From contig JAVJON010000007.1 of NCBI GenBank assembly GCA_040216765.1, forward strand, positions 124,001-188,000: a stretch of DNA of 64,000 nt. Direction: 5' to 3'. The position numbers and the translations under genes were made by a program. This DNA comes from Marinibaculum sp040216765 (GTDB taxonomy: Bacteria > Pseudomonadota > Alphaproteobacteria > Ferrovibrionales > Ferrovibrionaceae). The stretch's first letter is position 1. Each line of letters begins with the position of its first letter. Positions 51,278 to 60,073 of the stretch are shown one piece after another. The notes under the pieces were generated by a model. It did not search any database, was not told the origin of the DNA, and saw only the letters and a program-made list of their open reading frames with translations.

Positions 51278-51766
51278 ATGATGCGTCGAGGCGCAAGCGG
51301 GACGGGGCTGGCCAGGGCGCCGCATGGCCTGGTGCTGGCGGCGGCAGTCATGCTGATGACGCTCGCCGGTGCCAGCGATTCGCTCCGGGCGGCCGGCGGC
51401 GGGCAGGACGCAAAGTCGGAAGAGGCGCCGGCGGCCGGCGCCGATGCCCAGCAGCTGGTGCAGCTGGATCCGATCTATGCGCCGATGTCGCCGCCGGATC
51501 GCGGCGGCCGGCCGCAGGCGGCGCTGACCATGCAGCTGGTGGTCGGCCCCGAGGGCTCGGCCCAGCAGATCCGCGCGCTGATGCCGCGGCTCAGGGATGC
51601 GCTGATCCGGGACTTCTTCGCCTATCCGATCACGCAGACCGGCGATTTCCCGGACGACATGCTGCCGGCGGTGACCAAGCGGGTGATGAACATCGCGACA
51701 CGGGTCTATGGCACGGATGTCGTTTCCGGCGTGCTGTTCGCCCAGATCCTGAAGATCGGTTGCTGA
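51278..51766 (+). CDS. Exported protein with FliL-like C-terminal region
   Basis: 162 residues. A signal sequence (hydrophobic about 17-33, then ASDSLRAA) is followed by a Gly/Ala/Glu-rich linker and a domain from about residue 62. Its LVQLDPIYAPMS, ALTMQLVVGP, ALMPRLRDALIRDFFAYP and VSGVLFAQILKI resemble the layout of the FliL flagellar basal-body protein (short beta strands around a LRDAL helix), but identity is low and no flagellar gene is near. Could be an unrelated periplasmic protein. ATG 51278 has GAGGAG seven bases before it. Coupled to the MFS gene one base downstream. Confidence 0.6.
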   Translation: MMRRGASGTGLARAPHGLVLAAAVMLMTLAGASDSLRAAGGGQDAKSEEAPAAGADAQQLVQLDPIYAPMSPPDRGGRPQAALTMQLVVGPEGSAQQIRALMPRLRDALIRDFFAYPITQTGDFPDDMLPAVTKRVMNIATRVYGTDVVSGVLFAQILKIGC

Positions 51767-51767
51767 C

Positions 51768-52994
51768 ATGGTGGCACGCAGCGAGGAGGCCGCCCCCGGC
51801 GCAGCCGAGGCCCCGGAGCCCAGGGTGTGGCGCAACGTGCCGATCCTGTCGCTGGCCCAGGCCCTGTTCGTATCGGCCATGTCGATCCAGATCTCGGTCG
51901 GCGGGCTGGTCGGCTACAGCCTGGCCATCGACAAGGGCACAGCCACCCTGCCGATCGCGGCGACCGTGGTCGGCACCGCCCTGTCCACCGTGCCGGCGGC
52001 CTTCTTCATGCGGCGCTTCGGGCGGCGGGCAGGGTTCATCACCGGCGGGGTGCTCGGCATCGGCTCGGCGCTGCTGAGCGCCTATGCGATCGACGCCGGC
52101 CACTTCTGGCTGTTCGTTTTCTCCTCGCTGCTGTTCGGCTGTTTCAATGCCACGGCGCAGTACTACCGCTTCGCGGCCGTGGACGGCGCACCGGAGCGGG
52201 TCCGGGCGCGGGCGATCTCGTTCGTCATGGCCGGCGGCGTGATCGCGGCCTTCGCGGGACCGGAGATCGCCAAGCATACCCGCGACCTGTTCGAGCCGGT
52301 TCTCTATCTGGGTGCTTATTTCGCGGTGGCGGCGATCAGCCTGCTGGCCTGCCTGCTGCTGACGGGCCTGCGGATTCCGCCGCTGTCGCTCGAACAGCGG
52401 GCGCAGACCGGGCGCCCGCTGGGCCAGATCATGATGCAGCCGGCGTTCATCGCGGCGGTGGTCAGCGCGGTCGTCGGCTATGCCACGATGAGCTTCCTGA
52501 TGACGGCCACGCCGCTGGCGATGCAGATCTGCGGCTTTGCCTTCGATCCCACCGCGACGGTCATCCAGTTCCATGTGCTGGCGATGTTCCTGCCCAGTTT
52601 CGTGACCGGGTCGCTGATCGACAGGTTCGGCGTGCGGACCATCATCATCGCCGGTGCGGTGCTGAACCTTTGTGGCATCGCCAGCGGCTATGCGGGGATC
52701 GGCTGGTGGAACTTCTGGGGGAATCTGGTGCTGCTCGGCATCGGCTGGAACTTCATGTTTATCGGCGGCACCACCTTGCTGACCCGGACCTACACGGTTG
52801 CAGAGCGGGCGAAAACCCAGGCGGCCAACGACTTCCTGGTGTTCGGCGGGATGGCTGTCGCGTCCCTGTCCTCGGGCATGATTCTGCATGAGTTCGGCTG
52901 GGAAACGGTGGTGCTGGTGGCGGTGCCGGCCGTGCTCCTGTCGATCGTGGTGGTGGCGCTGCTCGGCGGCCGCCGGCCGGCACTGGCCTCCTGA
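51768..52994 (+). CDS. MFS transporter
   Basis: 408 residues, twelve predicted membrane helices. The loop 2-3 motif reads FMRRFGRRAGFITGG (the RxGRR-like MFS signature), and a second copy-like loop is LIDRFGVRTIIIAG. A short acidic cytoplasmic N-terminus precedes helix 1. The substrate cannot be deduced; linkage to thiL and rib genes is suggestive but not proof of a vitamin substrate. Starts one base after the preceding stop. Confidence 0.88.
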   Translation: MVARSEEAAPGAAEAPEPRVWRNVPILSLAQALFVSAMSIQISVGGLVGYSLAIDKGTATLPIAATVVGTALSTVPAAFFMRRFGRRAGFITGGVLGIGSALLSAYAIDAGHFWLFVFSSLLFGCFNATAQYYRFAAVDGAPERVRARAISFVMAGGVIAAFAGPEIAKHTRDLFEPVLYLGAYFAVAAISLLACLLLTGLRIPPLSLEQRAQTGRPLGQIMMQPAFIAAVVSAVVGYATMSFLMTATPLAMQICGFAFDPTATVIQFHVLAMFLPSFVTGSLIDRFGVRTIIIAGAVLNLCGIASGYAGIGWWNFWGNLVLLGIGWNFMFIGGTTLLTRTYTVAERAKTQAANDFLVFGGMAVASLSSGMILHEFGWETVVLVAVPAVLLSIVVVALLGGRRPALAS

Positions 52995-53363
52995 CCGGTC
53001 ACGCCGTCGCGCGACCGCCGCCAACTTGTTGCGCGGGCATGACAAGTCTGGCATAAACCGGCGCGCTTTCGGCAGGGACCGGCGGTTCGCCGTACCCCGA
53101 CGTCCATGGCATGGCCGGTTCCTTTGCCGGTTTCGGTTTGCCGCAGAACCGGCCGTTCCCGGAGCCCCGGCGTCGGCCGGTGGCGGCGGGCCGGACCGCG
53201 GACGCGACGGCGACTGGGTTGAGACACCTATCGGCGGCCTGCGAAGGCGGCCGGTCTGACACCGTTCGGTACCGATCCTTGCAATCCGGGCCGGCGGACA
53301 GCGCATCCTGCGATCTTCGGGGCTGGTCCAGTGCGGCGCCGGCCTTGCCGGTCCGGGATGCGC
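52995..53363. other. Intergenic region upstream of hppA, no gene seen
   Basis: About 370 bases between the MFS stop and the hppA leader repeat. Potential frames lack ribosome sites and recognisable domains. Probably holds the hppA promoter; no clear -10/-35 pair was picked out. Confidence 0.4.
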
Positions 53364-53393
53364 GGATACGAGAATGACGGATAAGAGAATGAC
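53364..53393 (+). repeat. Two tandem 15-bp repeats in the hppA leader
   Basis: GGATACGAGAATGAC (53364-53378) is followed directly by GGATAAGAGAATGAC (53379-53393), differing at one base. Each copy holds a purine-rich stretch and an ATG in the same frame. The second copy ends 63 bases before the hppA start. Confidence 0.85.
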
Positions 53394-53460
53394 TGGGGAA
53401 TGTCAGCCGGCCGGGGCCGGACTGGCCAATACAAAAATAGCGAAGGGGTGCCACAGATGA
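53374..53460 (+). CDS. Possible leader peptide ORF overlapping the hppA start
   Basis: A 28-codon frame, MTDKRMTGECQPAGAG followed by LANTKIAKGCHR, starting in the first repeat (a second in-frame ATG at 53389). Its TGA (53458-53460) overlaps the hppA ATG (53457) as ATGA, the layout of translational coupling. The repeat supplies weak ribosome-site-like sequence (GGATAAGAGA). No similarity recognised; may be non-coding chance. Confidence 0.35.
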   Translation: MTDKRMTGECQPAGAGLANTKIAKGCHR

Positions 53461-55565
53461 TCGTGGTCTGGTTCGCCATAGCATGCGCCGTCCTGGCCGT
53501 GCTCTATGGCCTTGTGACGACACGCAGCGTGATGGCTGCCGACACCGGCAACGAGCGGATGCGCCAGATCGCAGCCGCGATCCAGGAAGGTGCCAGCGCC
53601 TACCTGAACCGCCAGTACACGACCATCGGCATCGTCGGTATCGTGATCGCGGTGATCATCGGCGTGCTGCTCGGCTGGCATGTCGGCCTTGGCTTCGTGA
53701 TCGGCGCGGTGCTGTCCGGCGCGACCGGCTATATCGGGATGAACATCTCGGTCCGCGCCAATGTCCGCACCGCCGAGGGCGCCCGCAAGGGCCTGGCCCA
53801 CGGCCTCAGCATCGCGTTCCGCTCCGGCGCCATCACCGGCATGCTGGTCGCCGGTCTCGCGCTGCTCGCGGTCGCCGGCTATTTCCTGATCCTGCTGAAC
53901 CTCGGCTTCGAGGGCCGCGGCATGATCGACGCGCTGGTCGCGCTCGGCTTCGGCGCCTCGCTGATCTCGATCTTCGCCCGTCTCGGCGGCGGCATCTTCA
54001 CCAAGGGTGCGGATGTCGGTGCCGACCTGGTGGGCAAGGTCGAGGCCGGCATCCCGGAGGACGATCCCCGCAACCCGGCGGTGATCGCCGACAATGTGGG
54101 CGACAATGTGGGCGATTGCGCCGGCATGGCCGCCGACCTGTTCGAGACCTATGCGGTGACCATCGTCGCGACCATGGTGCTCGGCTCGATCTTCTTCTCC
54201 GCCGCCGGCGAGCCGGCGCAGGTGCTGCAGATCATGGGCTATCCCCTGGCGATCGGCGGCGTCTGCATCATCGCCTCGATCATCGGCACCTACTTCGTCC
54301 GCCTGGGCGCCAGCCAGAACATCATGGGGGCCCTGTACAAGGGCTTCATCGCCTCGGCGGTGCTGTCCCTGATCGGCATCTTCCTCGTCACCCAGCTGAC
54401 GGTCGGCCTGGGCCAGATCGCCGGCCAGGCCTATACCGGCCTGGACCTGTTCTGGTGCGGCCTGACGGGCATCGTGCTGACCGGCCTGATCGTCTGGGTG
54501 ACCGAGTACTACACCAGCACCGAGTACCGCCCGGTGCGCTCCGTCGCGCAGTCCTCGACCACCGGCCATGGCACGAACGTGATCCAGGGGCTGGCGATCT
54601 CGATGGAGGCCACTGCGGTCCCGGCGCTGCTGATCTGCGTCGCGATCATCGTCACCTACCTGATCGCGGGCCTGTTCGGCCTGGCCATCGCGGTGACCAG
54701 CATGCTGGCGCTGGCCGGCATGGTCGTCGCGCTCGATGCCTATGGCCCGGTCACCGACAATGCCGGCGGCATTGCCGAGATGGCCGACCTGGACGCCGAG
54801 GTGCGCAAGACCACGGACGCCCTGGACGCCGTCGGCAACACCACCAAGGCGGTGACCAAGGGCTATGCGATCGGCTCCGCCGGCCTCGGCGCCCTGGTGC
54901 TGTTCGCGGCGTACAACGAGGACCTGAAGTTCTTCATCGCCAACCCGCAGACCTATACCTACTTCGAGGGCGTGCAGCTCAACTTCGGGCTGGACAATCC
55001 CTTCGTCGTGGTCGGCCTGTTCATCGGCGGCCTGCTGCCCTTCCTGTTCGGGGCGATGGGCATGACCGCGGTCGGCCGGGCTGCCGGTTCGGTGGTGGAA
55101 GAGGTCCGTCGCCAGTTCCGCGAGATCCCGGGCATCATGGAAGGCACCGGCAAGCCGGAATACGGCAAGTGCGTCGACCTGCTGACCAAGGCGGCGATCA
55201 AGGAGATGATCATCCCCTCGATGCTGCCGGTCCTGGCGCCCATCGTGCTCTATGTCGTGATCCTGGTGATCGCCGGTCCGAGCGAGGCGTTCTCGGCGGT
55301 GGGTGCGATGCTGCTGGGCGTGATCGTGACGGGGCTGTTCGTCGCGATCTCGATGACCGCCGGCGGCGGCGCCTGGGACAATGCCAAGAAGTACATCGAG
55401 GACGGCCATCACGGCGGCAAGGGGTCGGAGGCCCACAAGGCCGCGGTGACCGGCGACACCGTCGGCGACCCGTACAAGGATACGGCCGGCCCGGCCGTGA
55501 ACCCGATGATCAAGATCACCAACATCGTGGCGCTTCTGCTGCTGGCGGTGCTGGCCCATGGTTGA
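53457..55565 (+). CDS. hppA: Membrane-bound proton-pumping inorganic pyrophosphatase, K+-independent type
   Basis: 702 residues with about sixteen membrane helices; couples PPi hydrolysis to proton export. PPi/Mg sites are visible: GGIFTKGADVGADLVGKVE, PEDDPRNPAVIADNVGDNVG (only parts needed), DNAGGIAEMADL and GGAWDNAKKYIED. The K+-selectivity site reads GNTTKAVTKGYAIGSA with lysine in place of the alanine of K+-dependent enzymes, so it should be K+-independent, as in Rhodospirillum. ATG 53457 has AAGGGG upstream and overlaps the leader ORF stop. A strong hairpin follows the gene. Confidence 0.97.
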   Translation: MIVVWFAIACAVLAVLYGLVTTRSVMAADTGNERMRQIAAAIQEGASAYLNRQYTTIGIVGIVIAVIIGVLLGWHVGLGFVIGAVLSGATGYIGMNISVRANVRTAEGARKGLAHGLSIAFRSGAITGMLVAGLALLAVAGYFLILLNLGFEGRGMIDALVALGFGASLISIFARLGGGIFTKGADVGADLVGKVEAGIPEDDPRNPAVIADNVGDNVGDCAGMAADLFETYAVTIVATMVLGSIFFSAAGEPAQVLQIMGYPLAIGGVCIIASIIGTYFVRLGASQNIMGALYKGFIASAVLSLIGIFLVTQLTVGLGQIAGQAYTGLDLFWCGLTGIVLTGLIVWVTEYYTSTEYRPVRSVAQSSTTGHGTNVIQGLAISMEATAVPALLICVAIIVTYLIAGLFGLAIAVTSMLALAGMVVALDAYGPVTDNAGGIAEMADLDAEVRKTTDALDAVGNTTKAVTKGYAIGSAGLGALVLFAAYNEDLKFFIANPQTYTYFEGVQLNFGLDNPFVVVGLFIGGLLPFLFGAMGMTAVGRAAGSVVEEVRRQFREIPGIMEGTGKPEYGKCVDLLTKAAIKEMIIPSMLPVLAPIVLYVVILVIAGPSEAFSAVGAMLLGVIVTGLFVAISMTAGGGAWDNAKKYIEDGHHGGKGSEAHKAAVTGDTVGDPYKDTAGPAVNPMIKITNIVALLLLAVLAHG

Positions 55566-55624
55566 TCGGGCACGATCGCGCTGATCGGGCAGGATGCGCC
55601 GGGACCCCTGGTCCCGGTACGGCA

Positions 55625-55652
55625 GCGGGGCGGTCGGCAACGGCCGCCCCGC
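55625..55652 (+). terminator. Likely intrinsic terminator of hppA
   Basis: GCGGGGCGG (55625-55633) pairs with CCGCCCCGC (55644-55652), a 9-bp GC stem with a ten-base loop, followed by AGCTGTTT. A second hairpin, CCGGGACC/GGTCCCGG (55599-55617), lies just before it. Either may also affect the convergent cobS transcript. Confidence 0.6.
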
Positions 55653-55706
55653 AGCTGTTTCCGGGTCCGGCCCGTTGCGCCGCGCTGCTGCCTGCGGGGC
55701 GGCCCG

Positions 55707-56474
55707 TCAGGCTGCCGCGAGGGCGAGCAGGGCGGCCAGTCCGGCGGCTTCCGCCAGCTGCGTCGCGGCGCCCAGCGCATCGCCGTTCTGGCCGCCGATC
55801 CGGCCGCGGGCGATCAGTGCCACCGTGGCGGCAGCGCCCAGTGCGGCAAGCGGCGGCAGGACGATGGCGGCGGCCGGCAGCAGCAGCCCCGCCAGGCCCA
55901 GGCAGAGCAGCAGGCCGATCCCCAGCGCCCGCAGCGAAGGCCGGCCGGCGGTGGCGCTCTGTCCATCGGGATTGGCAGGCGGCAGCAGGGCGGCCAGGAT
56001 GGCGGCCGACCAGCGCGCACTGGCCGCGACGACGATCACGCCGGCGATCGCGCCGGCGGACGGCAGTGCCGCCAGTACGGCGACCCGCCACAGGGTCATG
56101 AGCAGCAGGGCCAGGGCGCCGTAGCTGCCCAGGCGGCTGTCGCGCATGATGCGCAGGCGGCTGTCCCGGTCGCGGCCGCCGCCGATCCCATCGGCGAAAT
56201 CGGCCAGGCCGTCCTCATGCAGCGCGCCGCTGGCCAGCGCCATGGCCGCGACCGCAAGGATGGCGCCCGGCAGGGCCGGCAGGGCCAGGCCGCCGGCCAG
56301 CGCCAAGGCAGCGGCACCGGCGGCGCCGACGGCCGCACCGGCCAGCGGCCAGGCCCAGGCCCCGCGTGCCGCCCAGCCGGGCGGCGGCGGCGGGCCGGCG
56401 GGCAGCGGCAGGCGGCTGAATTGCAGCAGGCTGGCGCGCAGGTCCAGCCCGGCAGCCTGGAGGATCCTGCGCAT
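55707..56474 (-). CDS. cobS: Adenosylcobinamide-GDP ribazoletransferase (cobalamin synthase)
   Basis: 255 residues, polytopic membrane enzyme joining adenosylcobinamide-GDP with alpha-ribazole in the last steps of B12 assembly. The signature HEDGLADFADGIGGG and the following RLRIMRDSRLGSYG are intact. About seven membrane helices. ATG 56474 is chosen; a GTG three codons upstream is possible. It is divergent from cobT by 56 bases, so the two share a short promoter region; no cobalamin riboswitch fits in this gap. Confidence 0.94.
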   Translation of the reverse strand: MRRILQAAGLDLRASLLQFSRLPLPAGPPPPPGWAARGAWAWPLAGAAVGAAGAAALALAGGLALPALPGAILAVAAMALASGALHEDGLADFADGIGGGRDRDSRLRIMRDSRLGSYGALALLLMTLWRVAVLAALPSAGAIAGVIVVAASARWSAAILAALLPPANPDGQSATAGRPSLRALGIGLLLCLGLAGLLLPAAAIVLPPLAALGAAATVALIARGRIGGQNGDALGAATQLAEAAGLAALLALAAA

Positions 56475-56530
56475 GTCCGTCACGGACGGCGCCCGCACGG
56501 GCGGCCGTCCGCCACCTGGAGCCCGGCCCG

Positions 56531-57616
56531 ATGACAGATCGCCGACAGACCCACCCGCCCGACAGCCCTGCGGCGATCGCCCGGGCGCTCGACGGTCCGC
56601 TGGAGCGGCCCGACGAGCGGGCGGCAGGCCGGGTCGCCGCCCGGCAGGTGGAACTGACAAAGCCGCCCGGCTCGCTTGGCCGGCTGGAAGCGCTGTGCGC
56701 CTGGCTGGCCGCCTGGCAGGGCGCTGGCGGGCCGCAGGCCCGGGCGCCGCAGGTGCTGGTCTTTGCCGGCAATCACGGTGTCGCCGATCGCGGCGTATCC
56801 GCCTTCCCGGCCGCCGTCACCGCAGCGATGGTGGCGAACTTCCGGGCCCGCGGGGCGGCCGTGAACCAGTTGGCGGATCTGGCAGGCGCCGGGTTTGCCG
56901 TGCACCCGCTGGAACTCGACCGGCCAACCGGCGACTTCACGTCCGGCCCCGCCATGTCGGAGGACGAGGTCGTCGCGGCCTTCGGCACGGGGTGGGCGGC
57001 TGTGGGCGACACCGACCTGCTGTGCCTGGGCGAGATGGGCATCGGCAATACGACCGCCGCCGCGGCGCTGTGCGCTGCGCTTTATGGCGGCGATGGCGCC
57101 GCCTGGGTCGGGCCGGGGACGGGCGTCGATGCGGCCGGCCTGCAGCGCAAGGCGGCAGTGGTGGATCTGGGCCTTGCACGTCATGCCGGGATCATCGGCG
57201 ATCCCTTGCAGGCGCTGCGCTGTCTCGGCGGGCGGGAGATCGCGGCCATGGCAGGGGCGATCCTGGCGGCACGCTACCGGCGGGTGCCGGTCCTGCTGGA
57301 CGGCTTCGTCTGCTGTGCTGCCGCCGCCGTGCTGCAATCCCGGGCGCCGGATGCCCTGGACCATTGCCTGGCCGCGCATGTCTCCGCGGAGCCCGGTCAC
57401 CGGCGCCTGCTGCAGCGGCTGGGCCTCGTGCCCCTGCTGGACCTCGAGATGCGGCTGGGGGAGGCGTCCGGCGCCGCCCTGGCCCTGCTTCTGGTGCGCG
57501 CGGCCCTGGCCTGTCACCACGGCATGGCGACCTTCGCCGATGCCGCGGTACCCAGGGACATGGCCATCGGGGACGGGTCCACCGGCGATGTAGCGGGCCG
57601 GCGTGGAGACGGCTAG
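56531..57616 (+). CDS. cobT: Nicotinate-nucleotide-dimethylbenzimidazole phosphoribosyltransferase
   Basis: 361 residues; forms alpha-ribazole phosphate, the lower-ligand precursor used with CobS. Motifs: KPPGSLGRLEAL, FAGNHGVADRGVSAFP, GEMGIGNTTAAAAL and the catalytic glutamate in MRLGEASGAALAL. ATG 56531. It converges with bamE, leaving 23 bases. Together with cobS it suggests capacity for lower-ligand attachment; corrin-ring genes are not in this window. Confidence 0.95.
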   Translation: MTDRRQTHPPDSPAAIARALDGPLERPDERAAGRVAARQVELTKPPGSLGRLEALCAWLAAWQGAGGPQARAPQVLVFAGNHGVADRGVSAFPAAVTAAMVANFRARGAAVNQLADLAGAGFAVHPLELDRPTGDFTSGPAMSEDEVVAAFGTGWAAVGDTDLLCLGEMGIGNTTAAAALCAALYGGDGAAWVGPGTGVDAAGLQRKAAVVDLGLARHAGIIGDPLQALRCLGGREIAAMAGAILAARYRRVPVLLDGFVCCAAAAVLQSRAPDALDHCLAAHVSAEPGHRRLLQRLGLVPLLDLEMRLGEASGAALALLLVRAALACHHGMATFADAAVPRDMAIGDGSTGDVAGRRGDG

Positions 57617-57639
57617 GGGGATGGCGCGCAGGGACCCGC

Positions 57640-58101
57640 TCAGCGTTTGTCGGCGGTGGGCGACACGTTGTTGAAGCGCCCCAGATTGCCGAACAGCTGC
57701 TGCAGGAAGTTGAGCTCCTTGCCGCGGGTCGGGGTTTCCCGCTCGACCATCGCGATTTCCTGGCCATCCTCCAGTTCGAACTTCGCCACCTCGCGGACCC
57801 GCAGGCTGTCGTCGAAATTCACTGCCAGCACGCGCCGCCGGGTCGGCTCGGGCTTGAAGATCCCGTATGCCTCGAACTCGCTGGAGATGTAGTACCAGGT
57901 GTCCTCGGGCTGCTTGAACGTCGCTGTCACCGAGGGCGAGCCGAGAATCTGCTCGACTTCCGCCTGGGTCTGCCGCCCGGGCTCGATCTTCGCGGCTTCC
58001 TCGTCCGTGAAGATCGCGCCATGGGTCGAGATCCGGGGCGTGCAGCCTGCGGCCGCCAGCGGCAGCAGCAGAAGGGCGGCAACGGCCAAGGTCTTCAGCA
58101 T
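57640..58101 (-). CDS. bamE: Outer membrane assembly lipoprotein BamE (SmpA/OmlA)
   Basis: 153 residues. Signal with lipobox LAAAGC; the mature protein starts with Cys near residue 20. The SmpA fold is seen in KIEPGRQTQAEVEQILGSPSV and DTWYYISSEFEAYGIFKPE. It is a lipoprotein of the BAM complex that inserts outer-membrane beta-barrels. A proximal ATG at 58101 is preferred over 58146. Divergent from the cytochrome bc1 chaperone gene, a typical alphaproteobacterial arrangement. Confidence 0.93.
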   Translation of the reverse strand: MLKTLAVAALLLLPLAAAGCTPRISTHGAIFTDEEAAKIEPGRQTQAEVEQILGSPSVTATFKQPEDTWYYISSEFEAYGIFKPEPTRRRVLAVNFDDSLRVREVAKFELEDGQEIAMVERETPTRGKELNFLQQLFGNLGRFNNVSPTADKR

Positions 58102-58199
58102 CGGGGATCCACCCTGCGGCAGGGAAAGCGTTTGACGGAACTGCATTTGGCGCCTAGCTCACTTTGTCTGCGAGGCCAACGATCGATGGGGCGCGACAC

Positions 58200-58799
58200 A
58201 TGCTCGGCGTTTTGACGGGGTTCAAGCGACGCGCGGCGATGGAAGAGGCGAGCTATTCCCTCTACCGCACCGCCATCGAGCAGGCGCGCTTGCCGCTCTT
58301 TTACCGCGCCTTCGCGGTTGAGGACAGCGTCGACGGCCGCTTCGACCTGCTGACCCTCCATGTCTACCTGATTCTGCGGCGCCTGCGACAGCAGGATGCC
58401 GTCGGGCAGGACCTCGGGCAAAGGCTGTTCGACCTGATGTTCGCCGACATGGACCAGAACCTGCGCGTGATGGGGGTCAGCGACATGCGGGTGGGCAAGC
58501 GCGTGAAGGCCATGGCGCAGGCGTTCTACGGGCGTGTCGCGGCCTACGATGCGGGTCTCGGGCTCGACGGCGCACCGGCGACCGGCGATCTTGCCGACGC
58601 GGTGCGCCGCAATGTCTATCGCGGTGCGGAGCATGCGCCGGCGGTGGCGCTGGCGGCCTATATGCGCCGGTGCGACGCTGTGCTGCAGGGCCAGGACGAT
58701 GCGGCGCTGAGCGCCGGCACGGTGGTCTTTCCGGACCCGGCAGAGGTCCTGGCGGCGACGCCCGCGCCATCGGCGGCACCGGCTGCGCAGACGGATTGA
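58200..58799 (+). CDS. Ubiquinol-cytochrome c chaperone family protein
   Basis: 199 residues, homologous to mitochondrial CBP3/UQCC1, which helps assemble cytochrome b of the bc1 complex. YRTAIEQARLPLFYRAFAVED, FDLLTLHVYLILRRLR and RLFDLMFADMDQNLRVMGVSDMRVGKRVK in parts carry the family pattern; the C-terminus is Ala/Pro-rich. No signal peptide. Start ATG 58200 is preferred over a TTG at 58164. It precedes DUF177, rpmF, plsX and fabH. Confidence 0.9.
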   Translation: MLGVLTGFKRRAAMEEASYSLYRTAIEQARLPLFYRAFAVEDSVDGRFDLLTLHVYLILRRLRQQDAVGQDLGQRLFDLMFADMDQNLRVMGVSDMRVGKRVKAMAQAFYGRVAAYDAGLGLDGAPATGDLADAVRRNVYRGAEHAPAVALAAYMRRCDAVLQGQDDAALSAGTVVFPDPAEVLAATPAPSAAPAAQTD

Positions 58800-59048
58800 C
58801 GCGGGCTGCGGCTGCGCCTATTTTCCCGCACCTTGGCGCCGTACCCCTGCGGGCGCGGCGGCGATATCGCATACCCTCTTCGGAGACGGAGATGCCTTCC
58901 CGGTCCCGGCCGTGATGCGGCGGCTTGCCGGCCGTGCCGGCGACCGTGTATCGGGCGCGTGACGATTGCCATGTTCCAGGACCGCCAAGTCCGGGTATGC
59001 GGTGTCGGAACTGGCGTCCGGGCGGAACCTGTTGAGGAGGGACAGCCG

Positions 59049-59612
59049 ATGAAGCGCGGTCAAGACGGCGGCCTGTCCGTGAAACGTATTGCGGGGGTCG
59101 AGTTTTCGCGACCGGTTGCGCTGGAAGATCTGCCGGAGGAGGGGCTCGCGGTGGATCTGACGGCGGATGAAGGCGAGCGTGCCGCCGTGGCCCGGCGGCT
59201 CGGTCTGCGCGATGTCTCGCGCTTCGGCCTGCGCGGGCGGATCGACCGGGACCCGGCGTCAGGCGGTTTCTGGCTGTCGGCGGAATTGTCGGCGGCCGTC
59301 ACGCAGGCCTGCGTGGTGACGTTGGATCCGGTGGACGCGGAGATCCGGATCGCCGTCTCGCGGGCATTCGTGGCGGCGGATCCCGCCGAGGTGATGCCGG
59401 AGGAAGGCGAGATCGACGCGACGGCGGAAGATCCGCCCGACCCGGCGCCCGGCGGTGTCGCGGATCTGGGCGAGGTGGCGACGGAGGAATTGGCGCTGGC
59501 GCTGGACCCTTACCCGCGCAAACCCGGCGCGGCCTGGCCCGCGGACGGGCTGGAGCAGGGTGCGGAAGACCGTGGCGGTCCTTTTGCGGCGCTGCGGCAA
59601 CTGAAACACTAG
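59049..59612 (+). CDS. YceD/DUF177 family protein
   Basis: 187 residues. The usual core EFSRPVALEDLP, GRIDRDPASGGFWLSAELSAAVTQACVVTL with the single conserved cysteine, and an acidic stretch EEGEIDATAEDPPDPAPGG are visible; it ends YPRKPGAAWPADGL. The family is linked with rpmF everywhere and is implicated in 23S rRNA metabolism. GAGGAGGGAC precedes ATG 59049. Confidence 0.9.
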   Translation: MKRGQDGGLSVKRIAGVEFSRPVALEDLPEEGLAVDLTADEGERAAVARRLGLRDVSRFGLRGRIDRDPASGGFWLSAELSAAVTQACVVTLDPVDAEIRIAVSRAFVAADPAEVMPEEGEIDATAEDPPDPAPGGVADLGEVATEELALALDPYPRKPGAAWPADGLEQGAEDRGGPFAALRQLKH

Positions 59613-59794
59613 TCGCGGCCTGTCGGGCGCGCGCCTGGAGTGTGGCAACGGTCGCCCCAGAATGGGTGACATGTGGTGAGAACATGTGCGGCGGCGGTCG
59701 GTTGGTCTAGACTTGTCTGCGCCACGCCGCACCGGAAGGTTCGTCGTGCCGGGGGAAGAGGCTCCGGCAGGCCGAATGAGAAAGAGAGAGCATC

Positions 59795-59980
59795 ATGGCA
59801 GTACCCAAGTCCAAAATCTCGCGGTCCCGGCGTGGCCAGCGGCGGTCGCATCTTGCCCTGGGGACGGTGAACGTCACCGAATGCGCCAATTGCGGCGAGA
59901 TGAAGCGGCCGCATCACATGTGCCAGGGATGCGGCCACTACGACGGCCGTGAAGTGGTCGAGATCGAAGCGATCGTCTGA
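59795..59980 (+). CDS. rpmF: 50S ribosomal protein L32
   Basis: 61 residues, complete. MAVPKSKISRSRRGQRRSH is the canonical opening; CANCGEMKRPHHMCQGCG carries four zinc-ribbon cysteines, so this is the zinc-containing form. AAAGAGAGAG serves as ribosome site before ATG 59795. It sits 182 bases after DUF177 and 93 before plsX, the conserved order for coupling ribosome and lipid synthesis. Confidence 0.98.
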   Translation: MAVPKSKISRSRRGQRRSHLALGTVNVTECANCGEMKRPHHMCQGCGHYDGREVVEIEAIV

Positions 59981-60073
59981 CCCTCGTGGATGTTGTGAGG
60001 CAGGTATCCGGCAGGCCGGGCGCGGCAACGTTTGGCCGCTGCCCCGCAGGCCGGCCCTGAGCGCGGGGCGACG

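Noticed and set aside
53403..55640. Minus-strand frame opposite hppA
   Set aside because: Rich in Asp/His/Gly/Arg, a shadow of the highly biased hppA codons; no start signal or domain.
56475..56530. Cobalamin riboswitch between cobS and cobT
   Set aside because: The gap is only 56 bases, far too short for the aptamer.
58164..58199. TTG start for the cytochrome bc1 chaperone
   Set aside because: ATG 58200 fits relatives better and no ribosome site supports the TTG.
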